This document shows, one piece after another, positions 51,669 to 60,160 of a DNA stretch of 64,000 bases. A model generated the notes under the pieces. It worked only from the letters and a program-made list of their open reading frames with translations. It was not told the origin of the DNA and did no database searches. A program made the position numbers and the translations under genes. The DNA is from Streptomyces blattellae. Its GTDB lineage: Bacteria; Actinomycetota; Actinomycetes; Streptomycetales; Streptomycetaceae. The stretch is from the NCBI RefSeq assembly GCF_009709555.1, contig NZ_WJBG01000149.1:62001-126000 (forward strand), read 5' to 3'. The first letter of the stretch is position 1, and each line of letters begins with the position of its first letter.

Positions 51669-53107
51669 AGGATCGCTCCCGGGGTGTAGCCCGCGGCTTC
51701 CGGGCGCTGCTTCACGATCTCCTCGACGCGGCCGACGACGACGGCGACCTGGTCGGCCGCGGCGCCGGTGAAGGACAGCTTGTCGGCCATCAGCTCGTCG
51801 AGCCGGGCACGGCTCAGCGGGATGCGCTCGTCCGCGGCGAGCTTGTCGAGGAGTTCGTTGCGCTCGGCGCCCTGCTCGCGCATCGCCAGCGCCGACGCCA
51901 CCGCGTTCTCCTTGATCGCTTCGTGCGCGACCTCACGGCCGACGCCCGCCCGCACCGCGCCCATCAGGACCTTGGTGGTGGCGAGGAACGGCAGATAGCG
52001 GTCCAGCTCACGGGCGACCACGGCCGGGAACGCGCCGAACTCGTCCAGTACCGTCAGGAACGTCTCCAGCAGACCGTCCAGGGCGAAGAACGCGTCCGGC
52101 AGCGCCACCCGGCGCACCACCGAGCAGGACACGTCGCCCTCGTTCCACTGGTCGCCCGCCAGCTCGCCGGTCATCGAGGCATAGCCGCGCAGGATGACCA
52201 TCAGGCCGTTGACACGCTCGCAGGACCGCGTGTTCATCTTGTGCGGCATCGCCGACGAACCGACCTGGCCCGGCTTGAAGCCCTCGGTCACCAGTTCGTG
52301 CCCGGCCATCAGCCGGATCGTCTTCGCCAGCGACGACGGCGCCGCCGCGAGCTGCACCAGCGCGGTGACGACCTCGTAGTCCAGCGAGCGCGGGTACACC
52401 TGGCCGACCGAGGTGAAGGCCTGGGAGAAGCCCAAGTGCCCGGCGATCCGCTGCTCCAGCTCCGCCAGCTTGGCGGCGTCCCCGCCGAGCAGGTCCAGCA
52501 TGTCCTGCGCCGTACCGACCGGGCCCTTGATGCCGCGCAGCGGATAGCGGCCGAGCAGCTCCTCGACCCGGCCGTACGCCGCGAGCAGCTCGTCGGCGGC
52601 CGTCGCGAACCGCTTGCCGAGCGTGGTGGCCTGCGCGGCGACGTTGTGCGAGCGGCCGGCCATGACCAGCTCGCCGTACTCACCGGCCAGCTTGCCCAGG
52701 CGTGCCAGCACGGCCACCGTACGGTCGCGCATCAGCTCCAGGGAGAGCCGGATCTGCAGCTGCTCGACGTTCTCGGTGAGGTCGCGGGAGGTCATGCCCT
52801 TGTGCACGTGCTCGTGCCCGGCGAGGTCGTTGAACTCCTCGATCCGCGCCTTCACATCGTGCCGCGTGACCTTCTCGCGCTCGGCGATGGAGGCCAGGTC
52901 GACGGTGTCGAGGACGCGCTCGTAATCGGTGATCGCCGCGTCCGGCACCTCGATCCCGAGGTCCTTCTGGGCCCGCAGCACGGCGAGCCAGAGCTGACGC
53001 TCCAGCTTCACCTTCTGCTCGGGGGACCAGAGCGTGGCGAGCTCGGCGGAGGCGTAGCGTCCGGCGAGGACGTTCGGGATGCGGGGCTTGGCGGGAGCGG
53101 AAGTCAC
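51665..53107 (-). CDS. purB: Adenylosuccinate lyase
   Basis: 480-aa purine-biosynthesis enzyme releasing fumarate from SAICAR and adenylosuccinate. The fumarase/aspartase signature is GSSAMPHKMNTRSCERVNGL; the MTSRDLTENVEQLQIRLSLE block and TSVGQVYPRSLDYEV are typical of bacterial PurB. Homotetramer in the family. The GTG at 53107 follows TAGAAT (minus strand 53121-53116) by 8 nt without a ribosome-binding site, suggesting a leaderless mRNA. Downstream mug overlaps its stop. Length is normal. Confidence 0.96.
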   Translation of the reverse strand: MTSAPAKPRIPNVLAGRYASAELATLWSPEQKVKLERQLWLAVLRAQKDLGIEVPDAAITDYERVLDTVDLASIAEREKVTRHDVKARIEEFNDLAGHEHVHKGMTSRDLTENVEQLQIRLSLELMRDRTVAVLARLGKLAGEYGELVMAGRSHNVAAQATTLGKRFATAADELLAAYGRVEELLGRYPLRGIKGPVGTAQDMLDLLGGDAAKLAELEQRIAGHLGFSQAFTSVGQVYPRSLDYEVVTALVQLAAAPSSLAKTIRLMAGHELVTEGFKPGQVGSSAMPHKMNTRSCERVNGLMVILRGYASMTGELAGDQWNEGDVSCSVVRRVALPDAFFALDGLLETFLTVLDEFGAFPAVVARELDRYLPFLATTKVLMGAVRAGVGREVAHEAIKENAVASALAMREQGAERNELLDKLAADERIPLSRARLDELMADKLSFTGAAADQVAVVVGRVEEIVKQRPEAAGYTPGAIL

Positions 53108-53231
53108 GTAAACAGATTCTACTGGCGGTTTGTGCAGGCCAGCGCCAGCAGGTGGTTCGGAGGAACCTACGAGAACGCGCAACGAGTCAGCGAGTTGGCG
53201 TATGTCCCCGGGAACCCTTGGTGGCGTGGCC

Positions 53232-54014
53232 CTACGCCCCCGGACCCTCGTACGGCAGCAGCCCGGGCCGCTTCGGCGGCAGGCCGTCCCCCGAGGACCG
53301 GCCGGTCAGCCGGCGGCCGATCCACGGGAGCAGGTGCTGCCTGGCGAACCGGGCGTCCGCGACCCGGCGCGTGGCCCACCCCGGCGGCGCGGAGGCGGGC
53401 GGTGGGATGCGCCACGCGGTGTCCTCGGGCTCGTAGCCGAGCGTCTGCCACACCGCCTCCGCGACACGCCGGTGTCCCTCGGCCGTCAGGTGCAGCCGGT
53501 CCACGTCCCACAGGCGCGGGTCGCCGAGGGAGGGGGCTCCGTACAGGTCGACGACGACCGCGCCGTGCCGGGCGGCGAGGTCGTCGACGCAGGCGAACAG
53601 CTCCTCCATACGAGGCCGGAACCGTTCAAGGACCGGGCCCTGACGGCCCGGGCTGCGCATCAGGACCAGTTGCTTGCAGGCGGGGGCCAGCCGTTCCACG
53701 GCATCCGTCAGCAGACCGCGCACCCGGCCCATGTCGCACTTGGGGCGCAGCGTGTCGTTGAGACCGCCGACCAGCGTGATCACGTCGGCCTCCATGGCGG
53801 CGGCCACGTCCACCTGCTCGTCGACGATCTGCCTGATCAGCTTGCCGCGCACCGCGAGGTTCGCATACCGGAAACCGGGCGTGCGGGCGGCCATCCGCCC
53901 GGCGAGGAGATCGGCCCAGCCCCGGTAGGAGCCGTCCGGCAGCAGGTCCGACATGCCCTCGGTGAAGGAGTCGCCGACCGCGACCAGGCTGGTGAATAGG
54001 GGGTTCTTCTGCAT
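53232..54014 (-). CDS. SGNH/GDSL hydrolase
   Basis: 260-aa esterase/lipase-type hydrolase without a signal peptide. Block I LVAVGDSFTEGMSDLLPDGS has the nucleophile Ser, block III VITLVGGLNDTLRPKCDM the Asn, block V VDRLHLTAEGHRRVAEAVW the Asp-x-x-His. All SGNH residues are present. Probably cytoplasmic esterase; substrate unknown. ATG at 54014 chosen; TAGCAT lies 10 nt upstream. Confidence 0.9.
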   Translation of the reverse strand: MQKNPLFTSLVAVGDSFTEGMSDLLPDGSYRGWADLLAGRMAARTPGFRYANLAVRGKLIRQIVDEQVDVAAAMEADVITLVGGLNDTLRPKCDMGRVRGLLTDAVERLAPACKQLVLMRSPGRQGPVLERFRPRMEELFACVDDLAARHGAVVVDLYGAPSLGDPRLWDVDRLHLTAEGHRRVAEAVWQTLGYEPEDTAWRIPPPASAPPGWATRRVADARFARQHLLPWIGRRLTGRSSGDGLPPKRPGLLPYEGPGA

Positions 54015-54109
54015 GGCGACAGAGATGCTATCCCGCGCCCCATACCCGTCGGTCGGTCCCCCTCTCGCTCCAGACACCGGGCGCCCCCGCCGCCCGGCCA
54101 ACCGATCAG

Positions 54110-54595
54110 CCCCGCTGGCCCGGTCAGCTGGCCCGCGCGTCGTCCGGTCGACTGGGTCAGGGCTGCCGGTTACGCCCGCCGTCCGGTCAACTGGTCATGT
54201 CTACTGCCCGTTCAATCTCGTGCCCGCTGCCGGTCAGCGGGTCACGTCCGCCGCCCGGCCAACCGGTCAGGACCGCTGCCCGGTCACCTCGTCACTTCCG
54301 CTGCCCGGTCACCCGTGTGCCCGGCGTCGGTCTGTCGGTCTGCCGGTTACGTCGGTCGTCCGGTCAGCCGGTCATGGCCGCTGCCCGGCCCGGGCGGCCA
54401 GGTTCGCCCTCCAGCCAACCGATCAGTCCCGCTGCCAGGCCAGGCCAGGCCGTCCTGTTAGCTGCGCGGCCAACCGACCAAGCCAGCCGTCCGACCGTCG
54501 GCAGGTTCGCTGTCCGACCGCCGGCAGGTTGGCCGTCCGACCGCCGGTCAGGTTCGCCGTCCGGCCACCGATCAAGCCCGCCGCCCGAACAACTC
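54110..54595. repeat. Long degenerate GC minisatellite downstream of the CNNM gene
   Basis: The 557-bp gap between the SGNH gene start and the CNNM gene stop is filled by degenerate units around GGTCAGGTTCGCCGTCCGRC. Near 54500-54595 the unit is 24 bp; further left it is less regular (CGGCCAACCGGTCA, GCTGCCCGGTCAC). The TCA of the CNNM stop (54572-54574) lies in the terminal unit and TCA recurs in many others. I see no gene in it. Confidence 0.85.
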
Positions 54596-55585
54596 CCGCA
54601 GCACGTCCTCCATCGTCACCAGGCCCGCCAGCCGTCCGTCGTCGCCCAGCACGGCTGCGAGGTGGGTGCGGCTGCCGCGCATCGCGGTGAGTACGTCGTC
54701 CAGGGGGGTGCCGGCCCGCACGCGGGCGATGGGCCGCATTTCCCGGACCTCGAAGGGCAGGTCGCGCGGCATCTTGTCCAGTGCGTCCTTCACATGCAGA
54801 TAGCCGACGATGCGCCGGCCTCCGTCCACGACGGGGAAGCGGGAGAACCCGGACTCGGCCGACAGCCCCTCCAACTGCTCAGGGGTGACGCCCACGCGCG
54901 CGTGGACGACGCTTTCCAGCGGCAGCACGACGTCGTGCACGGGCCGTCGGCCCAGTTCGAGGGCGTCGTGCAGCCGCTCCCGCGCCCGCTCGTCGATGAG
55001 GCCGGCCTCGCCGGAGTCCCGGACGAGACGGGCCAGCTCGGCGTCCGAGAAGGTCGCGGTCACCTCGTCCTTGGTCTCCACGCGCAGCAGCTTCAGCAGG
55101 CTGTTCGCGAATGCGTTGATCGTGAAGATCACCGGGCGCAGCCCCCGCGCCAGGGCGACCAGCGGCGGACCGAGCAGCAGCGCGCTCCGTACCGGTTCGG
55201 CCAGCGCGATGTTCTTCGGCACCATCTCGCCGAGCAGCATGTGCAGATAGGTCGCCAGGGCCAGCGCGATCGCGAAGGACACCGCATGCCCCGCACTCTC
55301 CGGCACGCCCAGCGCGTGGAACACCGGCTCCAGCAGATGCTCGATCGCCGGCTCGGCGACGACACCCAGGACCAGCGTGCACAGGGTGATGCCGAGTTGC
55401 GCCGCGGCCATCAGCGCGGACACGTGCTCCAGACCCCACAGCACGCTCTTCGCCCGCCGGTCGCCCTCCTCGGCATGGGCGTCGATCTGGCTGCGGCGCA
55501 CCGAGATCAGCGCGAACTCGGCGCCCACGAAGAACGCGTTGACCACCAGGGTCGCAAGACCGATCAGAAGCTGTACGGCGGTCAT
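54572..55585 (-). CDS. CNNM/CorC-type hemolysin family protein, short form
   Basis: 337-aa membrane protein of the DUF21-CBS family, linked to Mg2+/Co2+ efflux. The DUF21 membrane domain (LIGLATLVVNAFFVGAEFAL ... LLGEMVPKNIALAEPVR) is followed by two CBS domains (VVHARVGVTPEQLEGLSAES, AGTPLDDVLTAMRGSRTHLA) and a GLVTMEDVLRELFGRRA end. The C-terminal CorC/HlyC domain is missing, as is usual for the second gene of the pair. Overlaps the upstream paralogue by 4 bp. Confidence 0.92.
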   Translation of the reverse strand: MTAVQLLIGLATLVVNAFFVGAEFALISVRRSQIDAHAEEGDRRAKSVLWGLEHVSALMAAAQLGITLCTLVLGVVAEPAIEHLLEPVFHALGVPESAGHAVSFAIALALATYLHMLLGEMVPKNIALAEPVRSALLLGPPLVALARGLRPVIFTINAFANSLLKLLRVETKDEVTATFSDAELARLVRDSGEAGLIDERARERLHDALELGRRPVHDVVLPLESVVHARVGVTPEQLEGLSAESGFSRFPVVDGGRRIVGYLHVKDALDKMPRDLPFEVREMRPIARVRAGTPLDDVLTAMRGSRTHLAAVLGDDGRLAGLVTMEDVLRELFGRRA

Positions 55586-56916
55586 CGCTCGCCCTCCCCG
55601 TCGCGCGCGTCGTCCAGCGGCGCGTGCAGCAGCACACGCGCGGCCCTGCGGCCGGACGCGTCGGTCACGTCCAGTCGCCAGCCCACGACCTCGACACAGT
55701 CACCGACGGCGGGTATGCGGCCGAGCTCGTGCGCGACAAGACCGGCCAGCGTCTCGTACGGCCCCTCGGGCGCCCTCAGCCCGACGCGCGCGAGCTGGTC
55801 CACGCGGGCGGCGCCGTCCGCCGAGAACAGCGCGTGGCCGTCGTCGTCGCTGCCCGCGGCGGCCAGGTCGGGCGTCTCGTGCGGGTCGTGCTCGTCCCGC
55901 ACCTCGCCGACCACCTCCTCGACGATGTCCTCCAGCGTGGCCACGCCCGCCGTACCGCCGTACTCGTCGATGACGACGGCCATCGTGCGCTTGCCGGAGA
56001 GCCGGTCCAGCAGCCGGTCGACGGTCAGCGACTCGGGCACGAGCAGCGGCTCCCGCATGAGTTCCGCGACCCGGACGCGCGCCCGGCGCTCCGCGGGCAC
56101 CGCCAGCACGTCCTTGATGTGCGCGGTGCCCACGACCGAGTCGAGGTTGCCCCGGAAGACGGGGAACCGGGACAGGCCCGTGGCCCGGGTCGCGTTCGCC
56201 ACGTCCTCGCAGGTCGCCTGGACGTCGAGGGCGAAGACCTGCACGCGGGGCGTCATCACGTTCTCCGCGGTCAGGTCGGCGAGGTTCAGGGTCCGTACGA
56301 ACAACTCGGCGGTGTCCGCCTCCAGGGCGCCCTCCCGGGCGGAGTGCCGGGCGAGCGCCGCCAGTTCCTGCGGTCCGCGCGCGGAGGCCAGCTCCTCGGC
56401 GGGCTCCACGCCGAGGAGGCGCACGAACCGGTTCGCCGTGTTGTTGAGATGGGTGATGAAGGGCCGGAAGGCGGCGCTGAACCAGCGCTGGGCGTTGCCC
56501 ACCCGCTTGGCCACGGCCAGCGGCGAGGAGATCGCCCAGTTCTTCGGCACCAGCTCGCCGACGACCATCAGCACCACGGTCGACAGGGCCGTACCCAGGA
56601 CCAGGGCGATCGAGGACGCGGCGGAGCGCGAGATGCCCATCGACTCCAGTGGGCCCGCGATCAACGCGGCGATCGACGGCTCGGCGAGCATGCCCACGAC
56701 CAGATTGGTCACGGTGATGCCGAGCTGCGCTCCGGAGAGCTGGAAGGTCAGATTCCGTACGGCTTTCAGCGCCCCCGGGGCGCCCCGCTCACCGCGCTCC
56801 GCGGCCCGTTCCAGTTCGCTGCGTTCGACCGTGGTGAGCGAGAACTCCGCCGCGACGAATGCACCGCAGGTCAGCGACAGCAGGATCGCCACCAGAAGGA
56901 GGAGCACTTCGGTCAT
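55582..56916 (-). CDS. CNNM/CorC-type hemolysin family protein, full form
   Basis: 444-aa DUF21-CBS-CorC protein. N-terminal membrane domain VLLLLVAILLSLTCGAFVAA to VVGELVPKNWAISSPLAVAK; CBS pair starting ENVMTPRVQVFALDVQATCE; IDEYGGTAGVATLEDIVEEV is the typical pre-CorC element (D-E-Y-G-G-T); the HlyC-CorC domain follows (FSADGAARVDQLARVGLRAP). Likely ion-efflux pair with the downstream short form, both co-translated. The upstream region holds conspicuous palindromes. Confidence 0.93.
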   Translation of the reverse strand: MTEVLLLLVAILLSLTCGAFVAAEFSLTTVERSELERAAERGERGAPGALKAVRNLTFQLSGAQLGITVTNLVVGMLAEPSIAALIAGPLESMGISRSAASSIALVLGTALSTVVLMVVGELVPKNWAISSPLAVAKRVGNAQRWFSAAFRPFITHLNNTANRFVRLLGVEPAEELASARGPQELAALARHSAREGALEADTAELFVRTLNLADLTAENVMTPRVQVFALDVQATCEDVANATRATGLSRFPVFRGNLDSVVGTAHIKDVLAVPAERRARVRVAELMREPLLVPESLTVDRLLDRLSGKRTMAVVIDEYGGTAGVATLEDIVEEVVGEVRDEHDPHETPDLAAAGSDDDGHALFSADGAARVDQLARVGLRAPEGPYETLAGLVAHELGRIPAVGDCVEVVGWRLDVTDASGRRAARVLLHAPLDDARDGEGER

Positions 56917-56983
56917 CGAGTCACCCCCGTCCCATGATCGGGCAGAGCGGGGAGGACCGCGCGATGTCGTCTACTGGGAGGCT

Positions 56984-57046
56984 CGCCCATGGGCGGACGC
57001 TCACACCTTTCCTTGGAGAACCGAAGTGGTCCTCCAAGGGTAAAGG
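56984..57046. promoter_or_regulatory. Palindrome and hairpin upstream of the CNNM pair
   Basis: CGCCCATGGGCG (56984-56995) is a 12-bp perfect palindrome. CCTTGGAG (57011-57018) pairs with CTCCAAGG (57032-57039), and CCTTT/AAAGG extends it outward with a short bulge. It could be an mRNA leader element of the CNNM genes or a terminator. The rest of the 56917-57147 gap shows no gene. Confidence 0.4.
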
Positions 57047-57147
57047 ACGAGCAAAGATGCCCGACGACCCCTGCCTGCGGAGAGCTTGATCCCACGTCGC
57101 CCCTTGTTCCTGGGGCTCGTACCCGGCCACGCGCCCGGCATGGTGGG

Positions 57148-57567
57148 CTACAGAGGCTTGACCCAGCGTCGCCAGTGGTCTTCGCGGTGGTAGCCGGCCG
57201 CTGCCCATGTGCGGTGGGCCCGTTCGTTGACTTCCAGGACCATGGCGTCGACGCGTCGGCCGCCCAGGGCGGCGAAGCGTCGTTGGGCTGCTTCCAGCAG
57301 CGCGGTGGCGATGCCTTGCCGGCGGTGGTCGGGGTGGACGGCGAGTCGGTAGGCGGAGCATCGCCATCCGTCGAAGCCGGCTATGACGGTTCCGGTGAGG
57401 AGGCCGTCGCGTTCCGCGAGGAGCAGGGCCTCGGGGTCTCGTGTGATGAGTCGGGCCACTCCGTCGTGGTCGTCGCTGATGCTGGTTCCTTCCGCGGCGT
57501 CGCGCCAGAACCGCAGCACCGCGTCGACGTCCGAGTGGGTGGCGCGGCGGATGTGGAGATCGCTCAT
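57148..57567 (-). CDS. GNAT family N-acetyltransferase
   Basis: 139-aa single GNAT domain. MSDLHIRRATHSDVDAVLRF starts it, LAVHPDHRRQGIATALLEAA is the acetyl-CoA loop (R-R-Q-G-x-A), and MVLEVNERAHRTWAAAGYHR completes the fold. Looks like a RimI-type or antibiotic-type acetyltransferase; substrate unknown. Start ATG 57567. It separates the CNNM pair from the catabolic cluster. Confidence 0.9.
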   Translation of the reverse strand: MSDLHIRRATHSDVDAVLRFWRDAAEGTSISDDHDGVARLITRDPEALLLAERDGLLTGTVIAGFDGWRCSAYRLAVHPDHRRQGIATALLEAAQRRFAALGGRRVDAMVLEVNERAHRTWAAAGYHREDHWRRWVKPL

Positions 57568-57628
57568 GGGGTGAGCCAAGCAGACCGCGCACCTTTCTGG
57601 CGATCGGTTTCCGCGCCGGGCAAGTCTC

Positions 57629-57657
57629 TTGACTGATCGATCAGTCAGCCATACCGT
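57629..57657 (+). promoter_or_regulatory. Promoter with an 18-bp operator palindrome (start of the aromatic cluster)
   Basis: TTGACT (57629-57634) and TACCGT (57652-57657) are 17 bp apart. TGACTGATCGATCAGTCA (57630-57647) is a perfect 18-bp palindrome covering the -35 box and most of the spacer, so a bound dimeric repressor would block RNA polymerase. TetR-type operators look like this. Confidence 0.65.
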
Positions 57658-57716
57658 TTGTAGCCGACGAGGCGATGGCTGCCGTTGGAGTCCCAGCTAT
57701 GGAACGGAGATGAAGC

Positions 57717-58715
57717 GTGCGCGTTGATGTCCACAGTCACTTCACGCCCCCGCGGTTCTTCGAGGAGATGGACAGGCGACAGGCCCAGGACCGGGTCGAG
57801 GCGTTCTCGGTGTACGGCCCGATGCTCGGCAAGAACTCACAACGACGGTTCGCCAAGGGCGAGCAGGCGTTCATCGACGGACTCGTGGAGCAGATGGACG
57901 GCGCCGGAGTGGATGTGGCGATCTTCAGCATGGGCGCCGTGCAGCCGTACTTCTCGGAGGAGGCCGACGCCAAGGCCGGCGTCCGCTTCGCAAACGACAT
58001 GCTGGTCGATGCGGTGACCATGGGCGGGGGCAGGATGGCCGCATTCGGCTCGGTTCCGCTGCCGCACACCGCCGCGGCGATCGACGAGATGGCGTACTGC
58101 CTGGACGAGTGCGGGTTCGCCGGCATCAACCTCGGGTGCTCGGCGGACGGCAAGCCGCTCGACCATCCGATGTTCGATGACTTCTGGGCGGCCGCAAACG
58201 ATCGCGGGACAGCCGTGTTCCTGCATCCCGGCACGACGCCGAACATGGCCGTGGGCTCCGCCGACTTCCACCTGGCCCCCGACTTCTGCAGTCCGACCGA
58301 GCTGGCCGTCGCGCTGTGCCGGCTGGTGGTCACGAAGGTGACCACACGGTTCCCCCGCATCCAGTTCATCGCCGCCGGCATGGGTGGGACCATCCCCTAT
58401 CTCGCGCGCCGCTTCGACCGCGGCCTCGCCCAGACGCATCCCGACCTGCACGAGGAGCTGGGCGGAGTCGTCAACCAGCTCCAGCGGTTCTGGTACGACA
58501 CCAGCATGATCGAGGACGACCGTGTCCTCGATGTCGTCCGCCACAGCGTCGGTGTCGATCGCCTGGTGCTCGGCAGCGACATTCCGCGGGGGCCGCTGTC
58601 GGACGTGGTCGACTTCATCTCCACGTCGGCGCGGCTGTCGGACGTCGAGAAGACGCACATCCTCGACCGCAGCGCCGCGGGGATCGTGCGAGTGAACGGC
58701 GCTCACTCGGCGTGA
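57717..58715 (+). CDS. Amidohydrolase family protein (ACMSD/decarboxylase type)
   Basis: 332-aa TIM-barrel protein similar to ACMSD-like and resorcylate decarboxylases. MRVDVHSHFTPPRFFEEM carries the H-x-H metal motif, FAGINLGCSADGKPL and AVFLHPGTTPN the second His, DRLVLGSDIPRGPL the Asp. The expected His in the H-x-G-G strand is replaced: IQFIAAGMGGTIPYLARRFD has Gly. It may decarboxylate or hydrolyse a ring-cleavage product, or have a changed metal site. First gene of a presumed operon; GTG start with GGAG upstream. Confidence 0.85.
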   Translation: MRVDVHSHFTPPRFFEEMDRRQAQDRVEAFSVYGPMLGKNSQRRFAKGEQAFIDGLVEQMDGAGVDVAIFSMGAVQPYFSEEADAKAGVRFANDMLVDAVTMGGGRMAAFGSVPLPHTAAAIDEMAYCLDECGFAGINLGCSADGKPLDHPMFDDFWAAANDRGTAVFLHPGTTPNMAVGSADFHLAPDFCSPTELAVALCRLVVTKVTTRFPRIQFIAAGMGGTIPYLARRFDRGLAQTHPDLHEELGGVVNQLQRFWYDTSMIEDDRVLDVVRHSVGVDRLVLGSDIPRGPLSDVVDFISTSARLSDVEKTHILDRSAAGIVRVNGAHSA

Positions 58716-58807
58716 ATGTGTTCCCGAGCTCGGCTGAGCTCCACGAGATCCCCATCAGCGTCCATGCCTGCCGAGCGCCGGGCGAAGCGGCGATGCCGAT
58801 GCCGACC

Positions 58808-58836
58808 GGGCTGCCGAGCCGAGAGCCCGGCAGCCC
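58808..58836 (+). promoter_or_regulatory. Hairpin just before the monooxygenase start
   Basis: GGGCTGCC (58808-58815) pairs with GGCAGCCC (58829-58836) over a 13-nt loop, directly upstream of the AAGGAG ribosome-binding site. It could tune translation of the next gene. Confidence 0.35.
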
Positions 58837-58848
58837 AAGGAGAACTCC

Positions 58849-60108
58849 ATGACCACCACCGAGACGAGCAGGCCCGCGATGTCGGCGGAAGAGTCGAAGG
58901 ACCTGCGTCCGGAACAGATCTTGCAGGCGGCTCAAGAGCTCGTGCCGAGGCTTCGTGAACGAGCCGTAGAGGCAGAGGCACTCCGCCGGCTACCGGACGC
59001 GACCATCGCCGACGCGGAGCGGGCCCGGATCTTCTCGCTGCTGATCCCGCGCGAGTTGGGTGGCGCCGGGGGCGACGTCCGTGACTTCGCCAACCTGCTC
59101 CGCATCCTCGCGCAAGGCGACCTGTCGTCGGCATGGACCCTGGGATTCCTCACCGTTCACGCCTGGCTGATGGTTCGCTTCCCCGCCGAAGCCAGGGCCG
59201 AGCTTTTCGCCGATGGCACTCCTCCGCTCGTGACGATGTCCGCGCGACCGCCGGGCAAGGCGGTGCCCGTCGAGGGAGGCTACGAACTCAGCGGCCGGTG
59301 GGGCTACTGCTCCGCTGTGATGCACGCCGACTGGGTGGCCGTCGTCGGCCTCGTCGACGGCGTCGACGACCACACGGCCAACGCGGTGCAGGGCCTCGAC
59401 GACAAGGCGTCGATGTTCCTGGTCCCGAAGTCCGACGTGGAGGTGCTGGACACCTGGTACATGGCCGGCATGCAGGGCACCGGCAGCCACGACGTCCAGG
59501 TGAACGGCGCGTTCGTTCCGTCCCACCGGTCCATCGCGATCGACGCGTGGCACATCCGCGACAATCTCGCTGCGGCCGCGTACCCCGGTGTGCTGTACAG
59601 CTACGACACGCGTGACGTGCTCTCGTTCCTCAAGCCCGCGATGGCGATCGGGGCGGCGCAGGGGCTGCTCTCCGACTTCCGCGAGCGCATCGAGCGACGG
59701 AACGCGGCCTTCACCAAGACTCCGATGGCGGACACGGCCCCCGGACAGATGCGCTACGCGCGCGCCCTCGCGGCGTTGCGGATGGCGGAATCCTCGTTGG
59801 AGACGGCTCTGTCGCTGATCGAGCAGGCCAACGAGTCCTCGACCGACGAGCTGAGCCACGAGGTGCGGGTGCTTCTCAAGCTCGACAACCTCAACACGTA
59901 TCGGATGGCGTGGGAGTGCATCGAACTGATCCTGGCCGGCTCCGGCTCTTCGGTGTTCAAGTCCGACGACCCCACGCAGCGTGCGGTCCGGGACATGCAG
60001 ATGCTCCTGAGTCACCTGACCATCGACGAGGACCGCATGTTCTCCAAGTCCGGCGAGATCCTGCTCGGCCGGGCGACCGACGCGGATCCCACGCAGAACT
60101 TCACCTGA
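58849..60108 (+). CDS. Acyl-CoA-dehydrogenase-fold flavin monooxygenase (group D, HsaA-like)
   Basis: 419-aa reduced-flavin-dependent oxygenase subunit. N-terminal helical domain (RIFSLLIPRELGGAGGDVRD), central beta domain (SGRWGYCSAVMHADWVAVVG; DVEVLDTWYMAGMQGTGSHD with the M-x-G-T-G-S pattern) and C-terminal four-helix bundle (AMAIGAAQGLLSDFRERIER; DRMFSKSGEILLGRATD). In group D systems the flavin is reduced by a separate partner, here the FMN reductase two genes' distance downstream. Likely ortho-hydroxylates a phenol. Ribosome-binding site AAGGAG. Confidence 0.85.
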   Translation: MTTTETSRPAMSAEESKDLRPEQILQAAQELVPRLRERAVEAEALRRLPDATIADAERARIFSLLIPRELGGAGGDVRDFANLLRILAQGDLSSAWTLGFLTVHAWLMVRFPAEARAELFADGTPPLVTMSARPPGKAVPVEGGYELSGRWGYCSAVMHADWVAVVGLVDGVDDHTANAVQGLDDKASMFLVPKSDVEVLDTWYMAGMQGTGSHDVQVNGAFVPSHRSIAIDAWHIRDNLAAAAYPGVLYSYDTRDVLSFLKPAMAIGAAQGLLSDFRERIERRNAAFTKTPMADTAPGQMRYARALAALRMAESSLETALSLIEQANESSTDELSHEVRVLLKLDNLNTYRMAWECIELILAGSGSSVFKSDDPTQRAVRDMQMLLSHLTIDEDRMFSKSGEILLGRATDADPTQNFT

Positions 60109-60160
60109 GCCCTTGTCCGGCGCTCGACCCGTCCACCGCGAAGCGAAGAAGGGCCATCTG

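Noticed and set aside
51923..53761. Plus-strand 612-codon ORF
   Set aside because: Antisense of purB and part of the SGNH gene; no motif.
57006..57046. Attachment site or tRNA remnant
   Set aside because: Only a hairpin; no acceptor, anticodon or T-loop sequences and no integrase in the window.
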